NCBI RefSeq assembly: GCF_022179465.1
Contig: NZ_BPQV01000002.1
Location: 1 to 64,000 of the forward strand
Origin: Methylobacterium organophilum
GTDB lineage: Bacteria > Pseudomonadota > Alphaproteobacteria > Rhizobiales > Beijerinckiaceae
Direction of reading: 5' to 3'
Length of the DNA stretch: 64,000 bases
Positions 19,645-28,631 of this stretch are shown one piece after another (within the stretch, counting starts at the first letter, position 1; every line of letters starts with the position of its first letter). Below the pieces are notes generated by a model. That model ran no database searches, was not told the DNA's origin, and worked only from the letters and a program-made list of their open reading frames with translations. Both the position numbers and the translations under genes were made by a program.

Positions 19645-20856
19645 TCAGCGCGGCTCGGCGGAGGCTTGGGCGGCCCCTTGCGCGGCTCCCGCCGGGAGCA
19701 CGGCCCGCACCCGGTCGCCGTCGCGCAGGAAGGAGCCCGCCCGCGCCACCACCGTCTCGCCCGCGGCGATGCCGGAGCGGATCTCGGTATAGCCGCCCGC
19801 GGAGAGGCCGGTGGCGACCTTGCGCGCCTCGACCTTGCCCTCGCGCACGGCGAGCACGCTGGCCGAGCCGTCGGCGCCGTAGAGCACCGCGGCGAGCGGC
19901 ACCGAGACGCCGTTGCGCCGGGCGACCTCGACCTTGCCGCGGGCGAAGGCGCCGATATGCAGGGACGGATCGGGATCGAGGCTGATGCGGACCTTGCCGA
20001 GCCGGGTCGTACGGTCGACCTCCGGATAGACCCGGCGCACCCGTCCCTTCAGGCTCCCGCCTTCGCTGAGGTCGAGCTCGGCCGGATCGCCGGCCTTGAG
20101 ACGGGGCAGAGCCGTCTCCGGCACCTCACCCTCGAGCTCGATCTCGCCCCGGGCGATCAGGCGGAACAGCGGCTCGCCGACCGCCGTGGCGGTGGCGCCG
20201 ACGCGGGCGGTGCGGCGGTTGACGATGCCGCCTTCGGGCGCGCGGATCTCGGTGCGGGCACGGCGCAGGGCGATCTCCCCCGCCTGGGCCTTGGCCGTGG
20301 CGAGGTCGGCCTGCGCCGCCTCCAGCCCGCCCCGGGCGGCGTCGAGCCGGCCGCGGGCGCCTTGGGCCGCGGAGACGCGCTGCTCCAGGGTGGCGGGGGT
20401 GGCGTTGCCGGTCCTCACCAGGGCCTGGGCACGCTCCAGGGACTGGCTCGCCTCGAGCTGCGTCGCCTCCGCCTGGACGATCTGGCTGCGGGCCTGGACG
20501 ATCGCCGCCTGGGCCCGGGCGATGGCGGCGGCGTTGGCCGCCTCCTGCGTCTCGATCATCTCCAGGGAGAGCCGGGCGAGCACCTGGCCGGTGGCGACGC
20601 GATCGCCCTCTTCCACCAGAAGCTCGGTGATGCGCAGGCCCTCGATCTCCGGGGCGACCAGGATCTCGTCGCGGGGCACCAGCGTGCCCGTGACCACGGC
20701 GCGCTCCACGATCTCGCGGGGCTCGGCGGCGACCACGCTCACGGCAGGGGGCGGGGCCACCGTCTGGGTCGCGGCCGGCGTCTCGGCGGCACGGGCCGGC
20801 ATCGCGCCCCCTGCGAGCGCGGCGAGGAGGAGGAGGGCAAGGCGAGCGAAGGTCAT
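19645..20856 (-). CDS. RND efflux periplasmic adaptor (membrane fusion protein)
   Basis: A 403-residue exported adaptor: signal peptide (MTFARLALLLLAALAGGAMP, cut near ARA), first lipoyl half (VVTGTLVPRDEILVAPEIEG), a long Ala/Gln/Arg-rich alpha-helical hairpin (about 100-190), second lipoyl half with IRAPEGGIVNRRTARVG, and beta-barrel and membrane-proximal domains. It bridges the pump to an outer-membrane channel. The start at 20856 gives a clean signal peptide; an upstream in-frame ATG at 20928 would put 24 charged residues before it. First gene of a two-gene operon. Confidence 0.9.
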   Translation of the reverse strand: MTFARLALLLLAALAGGAMPARAAETPAATQTVAPPPAVSVVAAEPREIVERAVVTGTLVPRDEILVAPEIEGLRITELLVEEGDRVATGQVLARLSLEMIETQEAANAAAIARAQAAIVQARSQIVQAEATQLEASQSLERAQALVRTGNATPATLEQRVSAAQGARGRLDAARGGLEAAQADLATAKAQAGEIALRRARTEIRAPEGGIVNRRTARVGATATAVGEPLFRLIARGEIELEGEVPETALPRLKAGDPAELDLSEGGSLKGRVRRVYPEVDRTTRLGKVRISLDPDPSLHIGAFARGKVEVARRNGVSVPLAAVLYGADGSASVLAVREGKVEARKVATGLSAGGYTEIRSGIAAGETVVARAGSFLRDGDRVRAVLPAGAAQGAAQASAEPR

Positions 20857-21083
20857 GGGAAGCGCGGATACTCGGCAGGAGTCGGCGCTCCCCTGTCGGG
20901 TCCTGTCGAGGCGGATCGGCGATTTCATGGCGATCGACCCCGCATCGCGACGAGGCGCGAAGCCTCGCTACCTGTGTAGCATGAAAGCCACGCCTTGACT
21001 TGCCGCCCTCGGGGCAGCGCCCGCGAAACCTATGAGTCAGCCGCACGTTGACCGGCGGACAGACATCCATCGGACGACCAGCG

Positions 21084-21266
21084 ATGAGCATCTTCCAGAT
21101 TCGTCAAAAGGCGAGCGGGACCATCCTCTGGACCGGCAGCGCGGCCGACGAGCGCAATGCGCTCGACGCCATGGCTCGCAAGGCCGGCTACACCGACTTC
21201 GCCTCCCTGCCCGAAACCATCCGGGCCGGCGGCATCGAGACCGCCAAGCTCGACCTCATCTCGTAA
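21084..21266 (+). CDS. Small conserved-looking hypothetical protein, 60 residues
   Basis: A 60-residue soluble protein beginning MSIFQIRQKASGTILWTGSA and ending in AKLDLIS. It has no membrane segment or recognisable motif; the composition is balanced, with a helix-strand pattern. A longer reading from 21048 is possible, but the ATG at 21084 is better placed. It lies between the divergently read adaptor gene and the convergent ureohydrolase. I do not recognise a family. Coding is supported by ordinary codon use and a self-contained frame. Confidence 0.55.
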   Translation: MSIFQIRQKASGTILWTGSAADERNALDAMARKAGYTDFASLPETIRAGGIETAKLDLIS

Positions 21267-21297
21267 GCGGCCCATCCGCGCGCCGGAGGGGCACCGC

Positions 21298-22347
21298 CTA
21301 TTGAGGCGGATCGCTCTGTCCGCTTCGGCTTCCCTCCGCTCCGGCCTTCGCGCCTTGCCGTCGATCCATCGCCTCGGCGAGCAGGCAGAGGATCTCGAAG
21401 AGCAGCGTCGCCCCCGCCATCGCGGTGATGCCGGAGGGATCGAGCGGCGGGGCCACCTCCACCAGATCGGCGCCGACGAGATCGAGGCCGCGGAGCGCGC
21501 GCACGAGATGCAGCGCCTCCCGGGCGGTGAAGCCGCCCATTTCCGGCGTGCCGGTGCCCGGGGCATAGGCCGGGTCGAGGGCGTCGATGTCGAAGCTGAG
21601 ATAGGCCGGGGCGCTCCCGATCACGGCGCGGGCTTCGGCCGCGACTTCCGGCAGGCCGCGGGCGCAGACCTCGTCCATCGGCACGATGCGCACGCCTTGC
21701 GACCGGGCCCAGTCCAGTTCGTCCGCGCTGTCGATGGTGCCGCGCAGGCCGATCTGGATCATGCGGCGCGGATCGAGCACGCCGTCCTCGATCGCACGCC
21801 GGAACGGAGTGCCGTGGGTGAGCCGCGAGCCCCCGTATTGCGAATCGTCCGTGTCGCTGTGGGCGTCGATATGGACCAGACCGAGGGGGCGGCCGGCTCC
21901 GAGCGCCCGCAACACGGGATAGGTCACGAAATGGTCGCCGCCGACGGAGAGCGGCACGAGGCCGGCCTGCGCCAGGGGCGCGAGGAAGGCCTCGATCCGC
22001 CGCGCCGTCTCCGCCGCGTCCACCGGATTGACCGCCACGTCGCCGAGATCCGCGCAGGCGGCGAGGGCGAAGGGGGCGATGCCGGTCGCCGCGTTGATCG
22101 GCCGGAGGCCGGTCGAGGCCTCGCGCACGCCCCGCGGCCCGAGCCGTGCCCCGGGCCTGTTGGTGGTGGTGCCGTCGAAGGGGATGCCGATCAGGCCGAT
22201 CTCGACCGTGCCCGGCGCCCGTGCCGGATCGATCACCGGCAGGCGCAGGAAGCTCGCAAGGCCGGAGAAGCGCGGGCTGTCCATGCCCGAGAGGGGCCGC
22301 AGCCGGTTCGGTCGGCCCGGATCGTCCGGTTTCGTCTCCTCACCCAT
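21298..22347 (-). CDS. Agmatinase/arginase-family ureohydrolase
   Basis: A 349-residue binuclear-manganese ureohydrolase. All metal ligands are present: H139 (GGDHF), D161, H163, D165 (DAHSDTDD), D253 and D255 (SFDIDALDPAYAPGTGTPE). The fold cleaves a guanidino group to urea. Agmatine, guanidinobutyrate and free guanidine are all substrates within this branch, so the name agmatinase is provisional. The ATG at 22347 follows an in-frame upstream extension that shadows other sequence. It is divergent from the membrane protein at 22463, with 115 bases between them. Confidence 0.88.
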   Translation of the reverse strand: MGEETKPDDPGRPNRLRPLSGMDSPRFSGLASFLRLPVIDPARAPGTVEIGLIGIPFDGTTTNRPGARLGPRGVREASTGLRPINAATGIAPFALAACADLGDVAVNPVDAAETARRIEAFLAPLAQAGLVPLSVGGDHFVTYPVLRALGAGRPLGLVHIDAHSDTDDSQYGGSRLTHGTPFRRAIEDGVLDPRRMIQIGLRGTIDSADELDWARSQGVRIVPMDEVCARGLPEVAAEARAVIGSAPAYLSFDIDALDPAYAPGTGTPEMGGFTAREALHLVRALRGLDLVGADLVEVAPPLDPSGITAMAGATLLFEILCLLAEAMDRRQGAKAGAEGSRSGQSDPPQ

Positions 22348-22462
22348 CCTGGGCCTCCCCGGCTTGCACGGTCCTGACATCGGCCGGTGCGGGCAGCCCG
22401 CAAGGGGGCGCCCGGCAATTATGGTATCATCGCTCCGGTATCCACGACCTGGGGAAGGCGGG

Positions 22463-23824
22463 ATGCGAAACGACGCGACGGATGTCTGGACGCCGGAACG
22501 GCGGGCGCTCTGGCAACGGATCGAGGCCCATCCCTTCGAGCGGGCGGACCAAGCCCTCGACTTCACGGAACGCCTCGCCCGGGATCGGGGCTGGACCCGC
22601 GAGGCCGCCCGGGGCGCGGTGGCGGAGTATCGCCGCTTCTGTTTCCTCGCGATGGTCTCGGACACGCCCGTCACCCCGAGCGAGGAGGTGGACGAGGTCT
22701 GGCACCAGCACCTCACCTATTCCCGCGATTACTGGGACGTCTGGTGCGGCAGCGTGCTGGGCCGCCGCCTGCATCACGACCCGACCGCGGGCGGGGCGGC
22801 CGAGCAGGCCCGCTTCTGCGCGCAATATGCCGAGACGCTGGCCTTCTACGAGGGCTTCTTCGGACCGCCGGACCCCGTCTTCTGGCCCGGGACCGCATCC
22901 CGCTTCCGGGGTCGGCCCCGCTATCGCATGGTCGATACCGACCGCGTGCTGATCCTGCCGCGGCCGCGCCTGCGCGGCGCGCTCGCCCTCCTCGGTCTGG
23001 CCGGTCTCTGGCCCCAGCCGGCCCAGGCGCTGCCGCTCAACCCGCTCGACTGGACGGCGGAGCCCTTCCTCACGCTCTATGCCGGCCTGATCGGGGCCTG
23101 CGTCGTCCTTTCCGTCGTCCTGCGCTTCCGGATGCGGGGGGAGGGGACCTTTCTGCGCAACCAGATCCTCGATCCCATCAGCCTCGCCTATCTCGCCGGC
23201 GGCTACAGGCGGGCGGCGGACACGGTGATCATCGGCCTCGTCCAGGCGGGAGCGGCGACCTATGGCGTGGGAACCGGCGTCGTCATCGTCGAGGATCGCG
23301 ACGTGCCGCTGCCGCCGGAACTGCAGCCCTTCCGCGGCGCGATCCTCGGCCGGAACGAGCGCGACCCCCTGCTCAAGGCACTGGTGCCCCGCCTCGAACC
23401 GATGCGGGACAAGCTGATCCGGGCCGGCCTCTCGCCGAGCGACGAGCGGCTCTTCGCGATGGCGGTCGCGACGGCGGCTTTGTATCTGTCCGTCATCGCC
23501 TTCGGCATTGCGAAGATGATCGTCGGCCATGGTCGCGGCAAGCCGATCGGCTTCCTGGTCTTCCTGACCGGCATCGCCCTCGCCCTCGGCGTGGTCACCC
23601 TGCTCTGGCGCCCGACCCGGACCTGGGCGGGGGATGCGGTGATCGCGCAATCGCGCATCCGGCACGCCCGATCCGCCCGCGCCCCTCGCGCGGACCGGGA
23701 CGACTTGCTCTTCGCCTTCGCCCTGGTCGGCGCCATCGCCCTGATCGGCACGCCCTTCGCCAGCTACGGCCACGCCCTGCGCAGTTCGGGCAATAGCAGC
23801 GGCTGCGGCGGCTGCGGAAGCTGA
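22463..23824 (+). CDS. TIGR04222-like membrane protein with N-terminal GRDP-like domain and Cys/Gly tail
   Basis: A 453-residue protein in three parts. The N-terminus (about 20-155) carries VDEVWHQHLTYSRDYW, a motif of glycine-rich-domain-protein (PF07173-like) proteins. The middle and C-terminal parts have several hydrophobic helices (about 170-190, 205-225, 335-360, 370-390, 425-445) and the segment ISLAYLAGGYRRAADTVI, typical of TIGR04222 proteins. The last residues read SSGNSSGCGGCGS, the small Cys/Gly-rich tail seen in that family. Function is unknown; such tails suggest a modification substrate, but no modifying enzyme is obvious next door. Confidence 0.72.
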   Translation: MRNDATDVWTPERRALWQRIEAHPFERADQALDFTERLARDRGWTREAARGAVAEYRRFCFLAMVSDTPVTPSEEVDEVWHQHLTYSRDYWDVWCGSVLGRRLHHDPTAGGAAEQARFCAQYAETLAFYEGFFGPPDPVFWPGTASRFRGRPRYRMVDTDRVLILPRPRLRGALALLGLAGLWPQPAQALPLNPLDWTAEPFLTLYAGLIGACVVLSVVLRFRMRGEGTFLRNQILDPISLAYLAGGYRRAADTVIIGLVQAGAATYGVGTGVVIVEDRDVPLPPELQPFRGAILGRNERDPLLKALVPRLEPMRDKLIRAGLSPSDERLFAMAVATAALYLSVIAFGIAKMIVGHGRGKPIGFLVFLTGIALALGVVTLLWRPTRTWAGDAVIAQSRIRHARSARAPRADRDDLLFAFALVGAIALIGTPFASYGHALRSSGNSSGCGGCGS

Positions 23825-23830
23825 GCCGAC

Positions 23831-24145
23831 CTAACCGCGCTGGCGGCTGCGCAGGCTGCTTTCCTCGCCGGAGGTGTCCGTACTCGGGCCGGAGGAGCCG
23901 GTGCGGTTGGTCTCCTCCCGGCCGTCCCGGCCACCGCCCTGGCGGGCACCGACATGGTCCTGGAACTGCTCGGTCTGGATGTGGCGGCTGTCGAGGCCGC
24001 GGGCGTCGCTGTGCTGGGCCTTATCGCGGTTGCTGAGCACCTGGTTCTCTTCGAGCAGGCCCTCGGGCAGGTCCGTCATCGCCCCGGTGCCGCTGCCCTT
24101 GCCCTTGGCGCCGATTCCCATGTCGTGCTTGTCGGCCTTGGCCAT
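23831..24145 (-). CDS. Small hydrophilic hypothetical protein, 104 residues
   Basis: A 104-residue highly charged, Gly/Asp/Arg-rich protein (MAKADKHDMGIGAKGKGSGT...) with no hydrophobic segment and a Ser/Gly/Glu-rich C-terminus. It looks largely disordered. It reads in from 24145 and converges with the membrane protein, 6 bases away. I recognise no family. Codon use resembles its neighbours, which supports a real gene. Confidence 0.6.
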   Translation of the reverse strand: MAKADKHDMGIGAKGKGSGTGAMTDLPEGLLEENQVLSNRDKAQHSDARGLDSRHIQTEQFQDHVGARQGGGRDGREETNRTGSSGPSTDTSGEESSLRSRQRG

Positions 24146-24226
24146 CGCCTCGCTCCTTCGTGCGGCGAAAGGGGAGGGCGGGATCTGGCCCCGGCATGCC
24201 CGGAAGCAAGCGCGGCGGGGGCAAAT

Positions 24227-25465
24227 TTAAGAGGCCGTGCCGCCGGAACCCCGGGCCGCGAGCAGGGTTGCGAAGCGCTCCACGAGCTTGCGGCCGACCT
24301 CCTCCTTGCCGAGCTTCGGCCAGGTCTCGAGCGCGCCGTCGCGGGTGAGCAGGTGGACCGTGTTCTCCGTGCCGCCCATCACCCCGCCCTCCGGCGAGAC
24401 GTCGTTGGCCACGAGCAGGTCGCAGCCCTTCTTGGCGAGCTTCCGGCGGGCATTGTCGAGCACGTCGTCGGTCTCGGCGGCGAAACCCACCACCAGAGCC
24501 GGGCGGTTCTCCTGGCGCGCGCTGATCGTGGCGAGGATGTCCGGATTCTCGACGAGGGTCAGGGGCGGGACCTGCTGGCCGTCCTTCTTGATCTTGCCGG
24601 AGCGGATCTCGGCGGGGCGCCAGTCGCCGACCGCGGCGGCGAAGATCGCGAGATCGGCGGGCAGCGCCGCCTCCACCGCCGCGAGCATCTCCCGGGCGCT
24701 CTCCACCCGCACGACGGCGACGCCCCGCGGGTCGGGAATCGTCACGGGGCCGGAGACGAGGGTCACCTGCGCACCGGCGGCGGCCGCAGCGGCGGCGATG
24801 GCGTGGCCCTGGCGGCCGGAGGAGCGGTTGGCGAGGTAGCGCACGGGGTCGATCGGCTCGTGCGTCGGCCCGGAGGTGACGAGGACGCGCCGGCCCGCGA
24901 GGGGCCCGGTGGCTCCGCCGAGCATGGCTTCGAGGGCATCGGCGATCTCGTTGGGCTCGGCCATCCGGCCGGGGCCGAACTCGGCCTCCGCCATGGCGCC
25001 CGCGTCGGGGCCGACCACGTGCACCCCGTCCCGCCGCAGGGTTTCGAGGTTCCGCTGCGTGGCCGCATGCTGCCACATCCGCACGTTCATGGCCGGCGCG
25101 ATCAGGATCGGCAGGGTGGTGGCGAGCAGCACGGTGGAGGCGAGGTCCGGCGCGAGGCCGTGAGCCATGCGGCCCATCAGGTTGGCGGTGGCCGGCGCGA
25201 CCACGACCGCATCCGCGTCCCGAGCGAGCTTGATATGGCCGATATCCGCCTCGTCCGCCCGGTCGAACAGGTCGGTATGCGCCCGCTCCCCGGCGAGCGC
25301 CGCCGCTGCCAGCGGCGTGACGAACTCCTCCGCTGCCTTGGTGAGCACCGGCCGCACCCGCGCCCCGCGCTCGCGCAGGCGCCGGATCAGGTCGAGCGCC
25401 TTGTAGGCGGCGATGCCGCCCCCGACGATCAGGAGGACACGGCGGCCGGAGAGGGGCTGGTTCAT
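24227..25465 (-). CDS. coaBC: Bifunctional phosphopantothenoylcysteine decarboxylase / phosphopantothenate-cysteine ligase
   Basis: Two-domain coenzyme A biosynthesis enzyme of 412 residues. The N-terminal CoaC flavodomain shows RRVLLIVGGGIAAYKALD, the active-site His in ADIGHIKLA (H77) and the APAMNVRMW motif (123-131). The C-terminal CoaB domain starts near 185 with RRVLVTSGPTHEPIDPVRYL and NRSSGRQG. It makes 4'-phosphopantetheine from phosphopantothenate, cysteine and CTP. It follows ubiB in the same direction, with a toxin-antitoxin pair in between. Confidence 0.96.
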   Translation of the reverse strand: MNQPLSGRRVLLIVGGGIAAYKALDLIRRLRERGARVRPVLTKAAEEFVTPLAAAALAGERAHTDLFDRADEADIGHIKLARDADAVVVAPATANLMGRMAHGLAPDLASTVLLATTLPILIAPAMNVRMWQHAATQRNLETLRRDGVHVVGPDAGAMAEAEFGPGRMAEPNEIADALEAMLGGATGPLAGRRVLVTSGPTHEPIDPVRYLANRSSGRQGHAIAAAAAAAGAQVTLVSGPVTIPDPRGVAVVRVESAREMLAAVEAALPADLAIFAAAVGDWRPAEIRSGKIKKDGQQVPPLTLVENPDILATISARQENRPALVVGFAAETDDVLDNARRKLAKKGCDLLVANDVSPEGGVMGGTENTVHLLTRDGALETWPKLGKEEVGRKLVERFATLLAARGSGGTAS

Positions 25466-25528
25466 GCGCGCAGAACGGGGCTTTGCGGGCGCGGCGTCAA
25501 GGGGAGCGCGGTGCGGAGCGGGCCGTTC

Positions 25529-25807
25529 TCAGGGGCTGGGACGCCGGGCGGTGTGGCGGACCCCGAGAATGATGACCTCATCGGCCCCGAGGCTGTAGGT
25601 GATCGCGTAGGGATAGGGCGTGACGATCATGCGTCGGATGCCCCGCCGCGCCGTGGCATGTCCGGCGAAGGGATGATCCACCAACATCTGCATCGTGGCC
25701 TGGACGCGATCCTGCACCTTCCGCGCACCCGAGGGGTTATGCTGCGCGATGTAGATCAGCACCTTGTCGAGCTGCTGCGCGGCGGGACGGGTCAGCCTCA
25801 GTTTCAC
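25529..25807 (-). CDS. ParE/RelE-superfamily toxin
   Basis: A 92-residue toxin of the ParE/RelE superfamily: MKLRLTRPAAQQLDKVLIYI near the start, then HPFAGHATARRGIRRMIVTP, YPYAITYSLGADEVIILGVRHTARRP at the end. This is the normal ParE core (conserved Arg before the YxI/Y strand and the terminal V-R-H-x-x-R). Its start overlaps the antitoxin stop by ATGA, so the pair is translationally coupled, antitoxin first. The target could be gyrase (ParE) or mRNA (RelE); ParE is more likely from the RHTAR tail. Confidence 0.88.
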   Translation of the reverse strand: MKLRLTRPAAQQLDKVLIYIAQHNPSGARKVQDRVQATMQMLVDHPFAGHATARRGIRRMIVTPYPYAITYSLGADEVIILGVRHTARRPSP

Positions 25808-26031
25808 AGGCCATGCTTCGCCCAGATGGCCCGCACCTCTTCGTCGGTTGCGAAATCACCGCGCGCTGCAGCCGCCTCGGACTCGTCGAGTTCCGCCTCT
25901 TCCTCCGGCGTGAACCGGTAGGCCGCCCGGGCCTCGCCGGCCAGAGCGAGCATCACGCGTGCGATCTCGTCCTGCATGTCCGGGGAGAGTTCCCGCGCGG
26001 TCGCGACCGCCTTTTCGAGCAGGTCCGTCAT
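25804..26031 (-). CDS. Antitoxin partner of the ParE-type toxin
   Basis: A 75-residue acidic protein (MTDLLEKAVATARELSPDMQ...) with an N-terminal helical segment and an Asp/Glu-rich C-terminus (TPEEEAELDESEAAAARGDF). This matches small antitoxins found immediately before ParE toxins in alphaproteobacteria. The ATG at 26031 is preferred over an upstream in-frame codon because the conserved antitoxin start is MTDLLEKA. It overlaps the toxin start by 4 bases. No obvious DNA-binding fold is visible, so a different mode of repression is possible. Confidence 0.82.
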   Translation of the reverse strand: MTDLLEKAVATARELSPDMQDEIARVMLALAGEARAAYRFTPEEEAELDESEAAAARGDFATDEEVRAIWAKHGL

Positions 26032-26159
26032 GGCTCCCTCCACAGGGTGAGTCCGCACTCGGAGATCTTCCATTGTGCAACGGCCCACGCGCCTTGCAAG
26101 CGCCGCTGCGCGGAGCCGCTGACATCCCGGTCGGATCGGCGCGCCGCCCGACCCTCACC

Positions 26160-27740
26160 TCACCGGAACGCCATCACCAGCGCGCCCACCGCGATGGCCC
26201 AGAGGGCCACGGTCGACCAGATCGCCCGGCGGCGCTCCAGCTTGGCGATGCGCTCCATGGCCTTCACGTCGCGCGAGCCCTCCTCGTCGAGGCGGATCAT
26301 GATGCGGCGCAGGCGCTGGGCGATGTCGGGGATGTCGGTGAGCACGTCCGAGAGGGTGAGGGCGGCCCGTCCCGCGCTTTCCAGCCGGCCGATCGGGCCC
26401 ATGTTGCGGGCGATCCAGCTGCGCACCACCGGCTCGGCGCCGGTCCACATGTCGAGCTGCGGATCGAGGGAGCGGGCGACGCCCTCCACCACCACCATGG
26501 TCTTCTGCAGCATCACCAGCTCGGTGCGCGTGCTCATGTCGAAGAGCGCGGTCACGTCGAAGAGCAGGGTGAGCACCTTGGCCATCGAGATCTCGTCGGC
26601 CCGGCGCTGGTGGATCGGCTCGCCGATGGCGCGGATGGCCTGGGCGAAATCCTCCACGGAATGGTGGCGGGGCACGTAGCCCGCCTCGAAATGCACCTGG
26701 GCCACCCGCTTGTAGTCGCGCAGGATGAAGCCGAGCAGGATCTCGGCCAGGAAGCGCCGCTCGTTCAGCCCGAGCCGGCCCATGATGCCGAAATCCACCG
26801 CGACGAGGCGGCCTTCCTTGTCCGCGAACAGGTTCCCGGGATGCATGTCGGCGTGGAAGAAGCCGTCCCGGATCGCCTGGCGCAGGAAGGACTGGATCAC
26901 CGTGCGCCCCAGCGCCCGCACGTCGAGGCCGGAGGCGAGCAGGGTCTCCCGGTCGTTGAGGCGGATGCCGTCGATCCACTCGCTGGTGAGCACGTCCCGC
27001 GCCGTGCGCTCCCATTCGGGCCGCGGCACGCGGAAATCGGTGTCCTCCTTGGTGTTCTCGGCGAGCTCGGACATGGCCGCGGCTTCGAGCCGGAAATCCA
27101 TCTCCATCATCACCGAGCGGGCGAGGATCTCGACCACCTCCCGCGGGCGCAGGCGCTCGGCATCCGGCAGCAGGGCGTGGACGATGCGCGCCATGAAGCG
27201 CATCGCCTGCAATTCCCGCTGGAACTGCACGCGGATGCCCGGACGCATCACCTTCACGGCGACGTTGCGCAGGGTCCCGTCTGCGTCGAGGATCTGCGCC
27301 TTGTGCACCTGGGCGATGGAGGCCGCCGCCACCGGCAGGCTGAACTCCACGAAGCTCTCGCGGAGCGGGCGGCCGAGATCGCGTTCGACCACCCGCACCG
27401 CCTCCTCCTGCGGGAAGGGCGGCACCCGGTCCTGCAGGCGCTCCAGGTCGCGCGCCGCGGCCATGCCGACGATGTCGGGTCGTGTTGCCAGGAACTGGCC
27501 GAACTTGACGTAGGACGGGCCGAGCCGGGTCATGGCCCGCTCCAGGGGGCTCGCCCCCGGCTGGTCGCCGACGCCCTTGCGCTCCAGCGAGCGGCCGACC
27601 TTCAGCGCCAGGCGCAGATGCGGCGGCAGCGAGCCGGGATCGATCAGCGCGAGCCCGCCCTCGCGCGCGAGCACGAAGCCGACATGCACCCCCCGGGCGA
27701 GGTGAAACAGCCCGCCTAGCAAAACCGCCCCCGCATGCAC
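26160..27740 (-). CDS. ubiB: Ubiquinone biosynthesis atypical kinase UbiB
   Basis: A 526-residue ABC1/ADCK protein needed for ubiquinone synthesis. Kinase-like signature elements are visible: KxGQ in YVKFGQFLATRPD, VAAASIAQVHKAQ, VAVKVMRPGI, FHADMHPGNLF and VAVDFGIMGRL. Two C-terminal hydrophobic helices end the protein (RRAIWSTVALWAIAVGALVM). It begins 7 bases after ubiE, so ubiE-ubiB form an operon. An inner-membrane role in coenzyme Q assembly or lipid extraction follows from the family. Confidence 0.95.
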   Translation of the reverse strand: MHAGAVLLGGLFHLARGVHVGFVLAREGGLALIDPGSLPPHLRLALKVGRSLERKGVGDQPGASPLERAMTRLGPSYVKFGQFLATRPDIVGMAAARDLERLQDRVPPFPQEEAVRVVERDLGRPLRESFVEFSLPVAAASIAQVHKAQILDADGTLRNVAVKVMRPGIRVQFQRELQAMRFMARIVHALLPDAERLRPREVVEILARSVMMEMDFRLEAAAMSELAENTKEDTDFRVPRPEWERTARDVLTSEWIDGIRLNDRETLLASGLDVRALGRTVIQSFLRQAIRDGFFHADMHPGNLFADKEGRLVAVDFGIMGRLGLNERRFLAEILLGFILRDYKRVAQVHFEAGYVPRHHSVEDFAQAIRAIGEPIHQRRADEISMAKVLTLLFDVTALFDMSTRTELVMLQKTMVVVEGVARSLDPQLDMWTGAEPVVRSWIARNMGPIGRLESAGRAALTLSDVLTDIPDIAQRLRRIMIRLDEEGSRDVKAMERIAKLERRRAIWSTVALWAIAVGALVMAFR

Positions 27741-27747
27741 GCCACGA

Positions 27748-28533
27748 TCAGGCGACCTTCCAGCCGGAATGGATGGCGACGATGCCGCCGGAGAGCACCC
27801 GGTGCGTCACGCGGGAAAAACCCGCCTCCTCGATCATGCCCGCGAAGGTGAGCGGCGAGGGGAACTTGCGGATCGATTCCACGAGGTACTGGTAGGATTC
27901 GCGGTCGCCCGCGACCTTCGCGCCGATGCGCGGGATCACGTGGAAGGAATAGGCGTCGTAGATCTTCTCCAGAACGGGCACGTCGACGCGGGAGAATTCG
28001 AGGCAGAGGAAGCGGCCGCCGGGCTTGAGCACGCGATAGGCCTCGGCCAGGGCCACCGGGATGCGCGGCACGTTCCGGATGCCGAAGGCGATGGTGTAGC
28101 CGTCATAGGTGTCGGCCGGCAGCGGCAGGGCCTCCGCATTGCCGGTAACGAATGCGATCCGCTCGCCGTAGCGGTCCGCCGCCCGTTCGGCGCCGACGCG
28201 GAGCATGGCCTCGTTGATGTCGAGCACCGTCACCCGTGTCTGCGGGCCGCCGGCTTCGAGGGTGCGGAAGGCGATGTCGCCCGTGCCCCCGGCCACGTCG
28301 AGATGGCGGAAGGGCGCGCTCCTGGACGGGCGCAGCATGGAGATGAGGTGCGACTTCCAGGCCCGGTGCAGGCCGCCGGACATCAGGTCGTTCATAAGGT
28401 CGTAGCGCTTGGCGACCGAGCGGAACACGTCGTCCACGCGCCCCTGCTTCTCGGAGAGGCGCACCGTCTCGAAGCCGAAATCGGCGGTGTCCTCGGAGAT
28501 GTTACCGGCGGCGGTCCCGTCTCTGCGCGTCAT
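27748..28533 (-). CDS. ubiE: Demethylmenaquinone/2-polyprenyl-benzoquinol C-methyltransferase UbiE
   Basis: A 261-residue SAM methyltransferase of ubiquinone synthesis. The family motifs are all present: [34 protein letters not shown] (SAM loop), ITFAFGIRN-like [11 protein letters not shown] and [14 protein letters not shown]. It acts at the inner membrane on the ring of the quinone precursor. It is the first gene of ubiE-ubiB and is divergent from mutM, with 98 bases between the starts. This mutM/ubiE/ubiB/coaBC grouping is widespread in alphaproteobacteria. Confidence 0.97.
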   Translation of the reverse strand: MTRRDGTAAGNISEDTADFGFETVRLSEKQGRVDDVFRSVAKRYDLMNDLMSGGLHRAWKSHLISMLRPSRSAPFRHLDVAGGTGDIAFRTLEAGGPQTRVTVLDINEAMLRVGAERAADRYGERIAFVTGNAEALPLPADTYDGYTIAFGIRNVPRIPVALAEAYRVLKPGGRFLCLEFSRVDVPVLEKIYDAYSFHVIPRIGAKVAGDRESYQYLVESIRKFPSPLTFAGMIEEAGFSRVTHRVLSGGIVAIHSGWKVA

Positions 28534-28631
28534 CGACCCATCCTGATTGTCCGGGCCTCATAGCGAATGCGGCGCCCCGCCGCCATCGGTGCCGCGTGCA
28601 CGCGGCGACGCGGGCGGCTATATCCACCACC

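Noticed and set aside
16964-19792. A 942-codon plus-strand open frame opposite the RND pump
   Set aside because: The translation is Arg/His/Asp-rich noise with no hydrophobic segments; the opposite strand encodes a complete RND transporter.
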